Shown here: positions 6,882 through 9,853 of the stretch, one piece after another
Layout: each line of letters begins with the position of its first letter
How positions within the stretch are numbered: the first letter of the stretch is position 1
Assembly (NCBI GenBank): GCA_015661935.1
Contig: DQVD01000370.1
Coordinates: 1-9,853, forward strand
Length of the DNA stretch: 9,853 bases
Reading direction: 5' to 3'
Origin: Desulfocapsa sulfexigens
GTDB lineage: Bacteria > Desulfobacterota > Desulfobulbia > Desulfobulbales > Desulfocapsaceae
Position numbers and translations under genes: made by a program
The notes under the pieces: model-generated
What the model was told of the DNA's origin: nothing
The model's input: only the letters and a program-made list of their open reading frames with translations
Databases searched by the model: none

Positions 6882-8069
6882 TTACAGGGCTTTTGCTCTG
6901 TTCATGGCACGCTTAAAGGCATCGCCAGATCCTGCAATAACTGAGTCACTGACACAGAAAGCCAAACGGATATAACCGGGAGCTCCAAATCCACGCCCCG
7001 GAACTGCCAGGATCTTTTCCTCTTGAAGAATTGCACAGAATTTTAAATCATCTTCAATTGGGGATTTTGGAAAGACATAAAAAGCTCCTCTTGGCGGAAT
7101 GAAGTCAAAACCGGCATCCGTCAAAATTTTGCAGAAAGTCTCACGCCTTTTTTGATAGATAGAGTTGTCAACGCTTGCATCCTGAAGCTCTGCAACAACG
7201 CGCTGCATCAGTGCTGGAGCATTTACAAATCCGAGGATTCGGTTGGCAAGGGTCAGTGCATTAAGTAGTGCTCCCTTGTCTGTGATATCAGGATGTACTG
7301 CAAGATAGCCGATCCGCTCACCAGGAAGGGAAAGATCCTTGGAGTAGGAAGAGAGAACAATGGAGTTTCGGGTAGCTTGTAAAACACTGCCCACAACATT
7401 GTTATCAAAGATAATTTTGCGGTAAGGTTCATCGGCCAGCATATAAATGGTGGTCTTGAGTTCTGCACCTTTCCTGTCCAGTAGTGCTCCAAGTTCATTG
7501 AGCGATTCCTGGGAATAAATCTGACCAGTGGGATTGTTGGGTGAGTTGATAATGATTGCTTTTGTTTGATCAGTGATAGCGGCTTCGATGGCGGCGATAT
7601 CAAGGTTAAACTCTGCATCAGTATGTACAATTTTAGAGACTCCGCCATGGTTATCCACGTAGAAGTTATATTCCACAAAATAGGGAGCAAGGAGGATCAC
7701 CTCTTCTCCGGGATTAAGCAGGGCTTTCATAACAATGTTGAGCGCACCTGCAGCACCGCAGGTCATAAGCATGTCACCATGGAAGACATCAACACCCTGT
7801 TCTTTGGACATCTTACCAGCCAGTGCTTCACGTACCCAGGGGTAACCTCCGTTTGGCATATAGGCATGCATCCCGGGAGTTTCGTCTTTAACGATTTCCA
7901 GAATAGCTTTGTTGTACTCCGGTGGTGGTGGTACATCGGGGTTTCCAAGGCTGAAATCAAAAACATTTTCAGCACCGTATTGGGCTTTCATTTTAGCACC
8001 CTCTTCGAACATCTTACGAATCCAGGAAGATTTTTCAGAGAAACTGCGCATTTTTGTTGATATTGTCAT
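6882..8069 (-). CDS. PLP-dependent class I/II aminotransferase (aspartate aminotransferase-like)
   Basis: This 395-residue cytoplasmic enzyme belongs to fold-type I PLP enzymes and should transfer an amino group between an amino acid and a 2-oxo acid. All expected cofactor residues are visible: the glycine-rich GAAGAL phosphate-binding turn (105-110), NSPNNPTG with Asn179, Asp213 and Tyr216 in LADEPYR, the Schiff-base Lys244 in SSYSKDLSLPGERIGY with Arg252, and the substrate-carboxylate Arg368 in GYIRLAF. It is a full-length family member. The substrate is not decided by these motifs. Aspartate, alanine, aromatic or branched-chain donors are possible, and this SYSKDLSLPGERIGY subgroup is usually annotated only as an aminotransferase. 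The start ATG is well supported by AGGAG at 8082-8078 with 8-nt spacing. It sits between the J-domain gene (29 bp upstream) and the amino-acid exporter (18 bp downstream). Confidence 0.93.
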   Translation of the reverse strand: MTISTKMRSFSEKSSWIRKMFEEGAKMKAQYGAENVFDFSLGNPDVPPPPEYNKAILEIVKDETPGMHAYMPNGGYPWVREALAGKMSKEQGVDVFHGDMLMTCGAAGALNIVMKALLNPGEEVILLAPYFVEYNFYVDNHGGVSKIVHTDAEFNLDIAAIEAAITDQTKAIIINSPNNPTGQIYSQESLNELGALLDRKGAELKTTIYMLADEPYRKIIFDNNVVGSVLQATRNSIVLSSYSKDLSLPGERIGYLAVHPDITDKGALLNALTLANRILGFVNAPALMQRVVAELQDASVDNSIYQKRRETFCKILTDAGFDFIPPRGAFYVFPKSPIEDDLKFCAILQEEKILAVPGRGFGAPGYIRLAFCVSDSVIAGSGDAFKRAMNRAKAL

Positions 8070-8098
8070 CAGGTTAACTCCTGTATTGTTTTGGCTTG

Positions 8099-8944
8099 TT
8101 ATTTTTTCTTTAGAATGTCATATGCTGCATTGATTTCTTTCATTTTTTCTTCAGCAACAGCACGGAATTCTTCACCCAGATGCTGCACTTTGTCCGGATG
8201 ATATTTCAGACTAAGTTTGCGGTGAGCTTTTTTGATCATTGCGGCATCCGCTCCCGGTTTGAGACCAAGTACTGCATAATACTGATCCATTGATCCCGGC
8301 CTGCCATACGCTTGCTGCTGCTGTTGCTGTTGTTGACTGTATCCATATTTATATTTTGCTTCAATGGTACGCTTATCATAATCTTTAATTTGCAGGAAGT
8401 TTGCAATATCTCGGGCCAGTTTTAATTCTGCTTCCGGTACCTGAGTTTTAGTATATAAAACCTGGTAAATCAGTTCTAAAAGAATTAGTCGAGGTTCGTA
8501 GGCAAAGGTATCACGGAATTCCTGAAGGAGCGAATCCATGGATTGCGTGGAGCTAACCGCTTCTTTTATCAGATTTTTCACCCAATACATCCTGGTTTGG
8601 TCATAACGCAAGTTGTGCTGGAAGAAATTTTGGATGGCACTGATTTCTTCTTTAGTGACAACACCATCAATTTTGGCAATATTGGTCAGGATCTGTACAA
8701 GCAGCCAGACAAAGCGGTTATGGCTCTCTGTCTGGGATGCTTCATAGGTGGAGACTTTCTTCTGGATCCAGTAGCTGAACCCCCAGAAAATTCCGATAAA
8801 AATCAGAATGGCAATAATACCCGAATAAAGCAGGAAGCCCAGAAAATTGAAAAGACCGGAAAATCCTCCGGTGAGCAGGCTGAAAAGAAGAACAATAAGG
8901 ATACAACCACCGCATCCCGGTTGCTCGTGTCGTTGATATTGCAT
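8099..8944 (-). CDS. Membrane-anchored TerB-like/J-domain co-chaperone (DjlA-like)
   Basis: This 281-residue protein is probably a DnaK co-chaperone fixed to the inner membrane. After a short head with two cysteines (CGGC, 11-14) it has two hydrophobic segments (about 15-35 and 37-60). Next comes a helical region (about 75-190) that resembles TerB/DjlA domains, with the acidic-loop motif AKIDGVVTKEEI at 90-101. A linker with eight consecutive glutamines (204-211) leads to a C-terminal J domain (about 220-281) with an intact HPD triad at 249-251, a basic helix II (KKAHRKLSLKY) and helix IV ending KEINAAYDILKKK. The intact HPD suggests it can stimulate DnaK ATPase. E. coli DjlA has the same TerB-plus-J order but one N-terminal membrane segment; the two segments and glutamine run here differ. 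The order ftsY, this gene, aminotransferase with short gaps suggests co-transcription. The ribosome site is weak. Confidence 0.85.
   Translation of the reverse strand: MQYQRHEQPGCGGCILIVLLFSLLTGGFSGLFNFLGFLLYSGIIAILIFIGIFWGFSYWIQKKVSTYEASQTESHNRFVWLLVQILTNIAKIDGVVTKEEISAIQNFFQHNLRYDQTRMYWVKNLIKEAVSSTQSMDSLLQEFRDTFAYEPRLILLELIYQVLYTKTQVPEAELKLARDIANFLQIKDYDKRTIEAKYKYGYSQQQQQQQQAYGRPGSMDQYYAVLGLKPGADAAMIKKAHRKLSLKYHPDKVQHLGEEFRAVAEEKMKEINAAYDILKKK
8312..8335 (-). repeat. Short CAG/CAA run encoding eight glutamines
   Basis: Eight consecutive glutamine codons, a mixture of CAA and CAG, lie in the linker between the TerB-like region and the J domain of the membrane co-chaperone. The mixed codons make slippage less likely than in a pure repeat. 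The tract probably acts as a flexible spacer whose length may vary between strains. Confidence 0.8.
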
Positions 8945-8971
8945 GGTGTGTTACTTTCTAAAAGTGTGTTG

Positions 8972-9853
8972 TTATTTCCGGTAGTTGTCTTCGCCAAAGA
9001 GAGCATCGATAAATTCATCGGGATCAAAGTCGCGCAGATCATCAATTTGTTCACCAATACCTATAAAACGAATGGGGATAGCAAGCTCACGGCTGATATT
9101 CGCTACAATTCCACCCTTGGCTGTACCATCGAGTTTGGTCAAGGCAAGGCCGGTTATTCCCATGGCTTCATTAAAGAGTTTAGCCTGGGAAACAGCGTTT
9201 TGTCCGGTTGTGGCATCGAGTACCAGCAGGATTTCATGAGGGGCGCCTTCAAGTTTTTTCCCCATAACCCGTTTAATCTTTTTTAATTCTTCCATAAGAT
9301 TAACCTGAGTATGGAGTCTTCCGGCTGTATCTACTATCACTACGTCATAATCATCTGCGACGCCTCGATCCATGGCATTAAAGGCAACAGAAGATGGATC
9401 AGCGCCTTCATGCTGATACACAACTTCAACATCATTGCGTTCGCCCCAGATTTTAAGCTGAGCGACTGCCGCTGCGCGAAAAGTGTCCGCGGCAACGAGT
9501 AACACAGATTGTCCGGATTGCTTGAATTTTTTGGTGATTTTGCCAATCGTTGTTGTTTTTCCAACGCCATTAACGCCTATAACCATGATCACAAAAGGCC
9601 CGGATTCAGGCATGACAAGCTCTGCGGGTTTGTTTGACTGCGTTATAAAAGAGCGTAGCTTCTCTTTCAGTACAGTTTTTAGTTTTTGGGGGTCTGAGAG
9701 TGCGTCACGTTTGACTCGTCTTCTGGCATCATCAAGGATTTCCATGACAGTGCTTATGCCCAGATCTGCAGTGATCAGAATTTCTTCCAGTTCATCAAAA
9801 AGATCTGCATCGATCTCTTTTTTACCGAGGAAGAGAGCGTCCATTCGGTAGAC
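8972..9853 (-). CDS. ftsY: FtsY, signal recognition particle receptor GTPase (5' end missing)
   Basis: FtsY is the SRP receptor. It docks SRP-ribosome complexes at the inner membrane and hands nascent membrane proteins to SecYEG. The frame is open to the right edge ([15 protein letters not shown]), so the true N-terminus, including any acidic A region, lies outside; the ATG at 9844 is internal to the N domain. Counting from that Met, the N domain runs to about residue 75 and the G domain follows with the full SRP-GTPase set: P-loop [10 protein letters not shown] (90-99), DTFRAAA (120-126), DTAGR (172-176), TKLDG (236-240) and the closing [12 protein letters not shown] (262-273). GTP-binding residues appear intact. 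It ends [11 protein letters not shown] with a TAA stop, and the J-domain gene starts 27 bp later. Ffh would carry a Met-rich M domain after the G domain. None is present, which separates FtsY from Ffh. Confidence 0.97.
   Translation of the reverse strand, partial: VYRMDALFLGKKEIDADLFDELEEILITADLGISTVMEILDDARRRVKRDALSDPQKLKTVLKEKLRSFITQSNKPAELVMPESGPFVIMVIGVNGVGKTTTIGKITKKFKQSGQSVLLVAADTFRAAAVAQLKIWGERNDVEVVYQHEGADPSSVAFNAMDRGVADDYDVVIVDTAGRLHTQVNLMEELKKIKRVMGKKLEGAPHEILLVLDATTGQNAVSQAKLFNEAMGITGLALTKLDGTAKGGIVANISRELAIPIRFIGIGEQIDDLRDFDPDEFIDALFGEDNYRK

Noticed and set aside
8543..9286. 247-codon open frame on the plus strand, opposite ftsY and the J-domain gene
   Set aside because: It spans two clearly real genes on the other strand and the gap between them, and its protein has no recognisable domain.

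Overview
The window comes from a Gram-negative (diderm) bacterium of moderate GC content. It encodes an outer-membrane Omp85 protein (TamA), its inner-membrane partner TamB, an SRP receptor (FtsY) and a membrane-anchored J-domain protein. The gene mix and protein style remind me of Desulfobacterota (Desulfobulbales-like sulfate reducers). That is an impression, not a demonstrated placement. Every gene I can support lies on the minus strand, so transcription runs from high to low coordinates.

In transcription order: (1) ftsY, cut off at its 5' end by the window edge (9853-8972). (2) After 27 bp, a two-helix membrane protein with a TerB-like region, a glutamine run and a C-terminal J domain (8944-8099). 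(3) After 29 bp, a PLP-dependent class I/II aminotransferase (8069-6882). (4) After 18 bp, a LysE/RhtB-type exporter (6863-6249). (5) A 264-bp gap largely filled by a 189-bp element with 38-40 bp terminal inverted repeats and a small hairpin near its centre (6026-6214). (6) tamA (5984-4179), overlapping by 4 bp with (7) tamB (4182-532). (8) A 249-bp AT-rich gap, then the first 94 codons of an NfeD-type membrane protein running off the left edge (282-1).

The short gaps among the first four genes suggest one transcription unit, and tamA-tamB look translationally coupled. Several products serve the cell envelope. FtsY brings nascent membrane proteins to the Sec translocon, the J-domain protein probably recruits DnaK at the membrane, TamA/TamB serve outer-membrane assembly or lipid traffic, and NfeD proteins are linked to membrane quality control. 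The aminotransferase and exporter form a separate amino-acid-related pair.

Most of the window is ordinary, well-known gene families. The most unusual item is the non-coding inverted-repeat element directly upstream of tamA, which looks like a MITE or other multi-copy palindromic repeat. The second is the layout of the J-domain protein. I see no clear sign of a wholly new multi-gene system.
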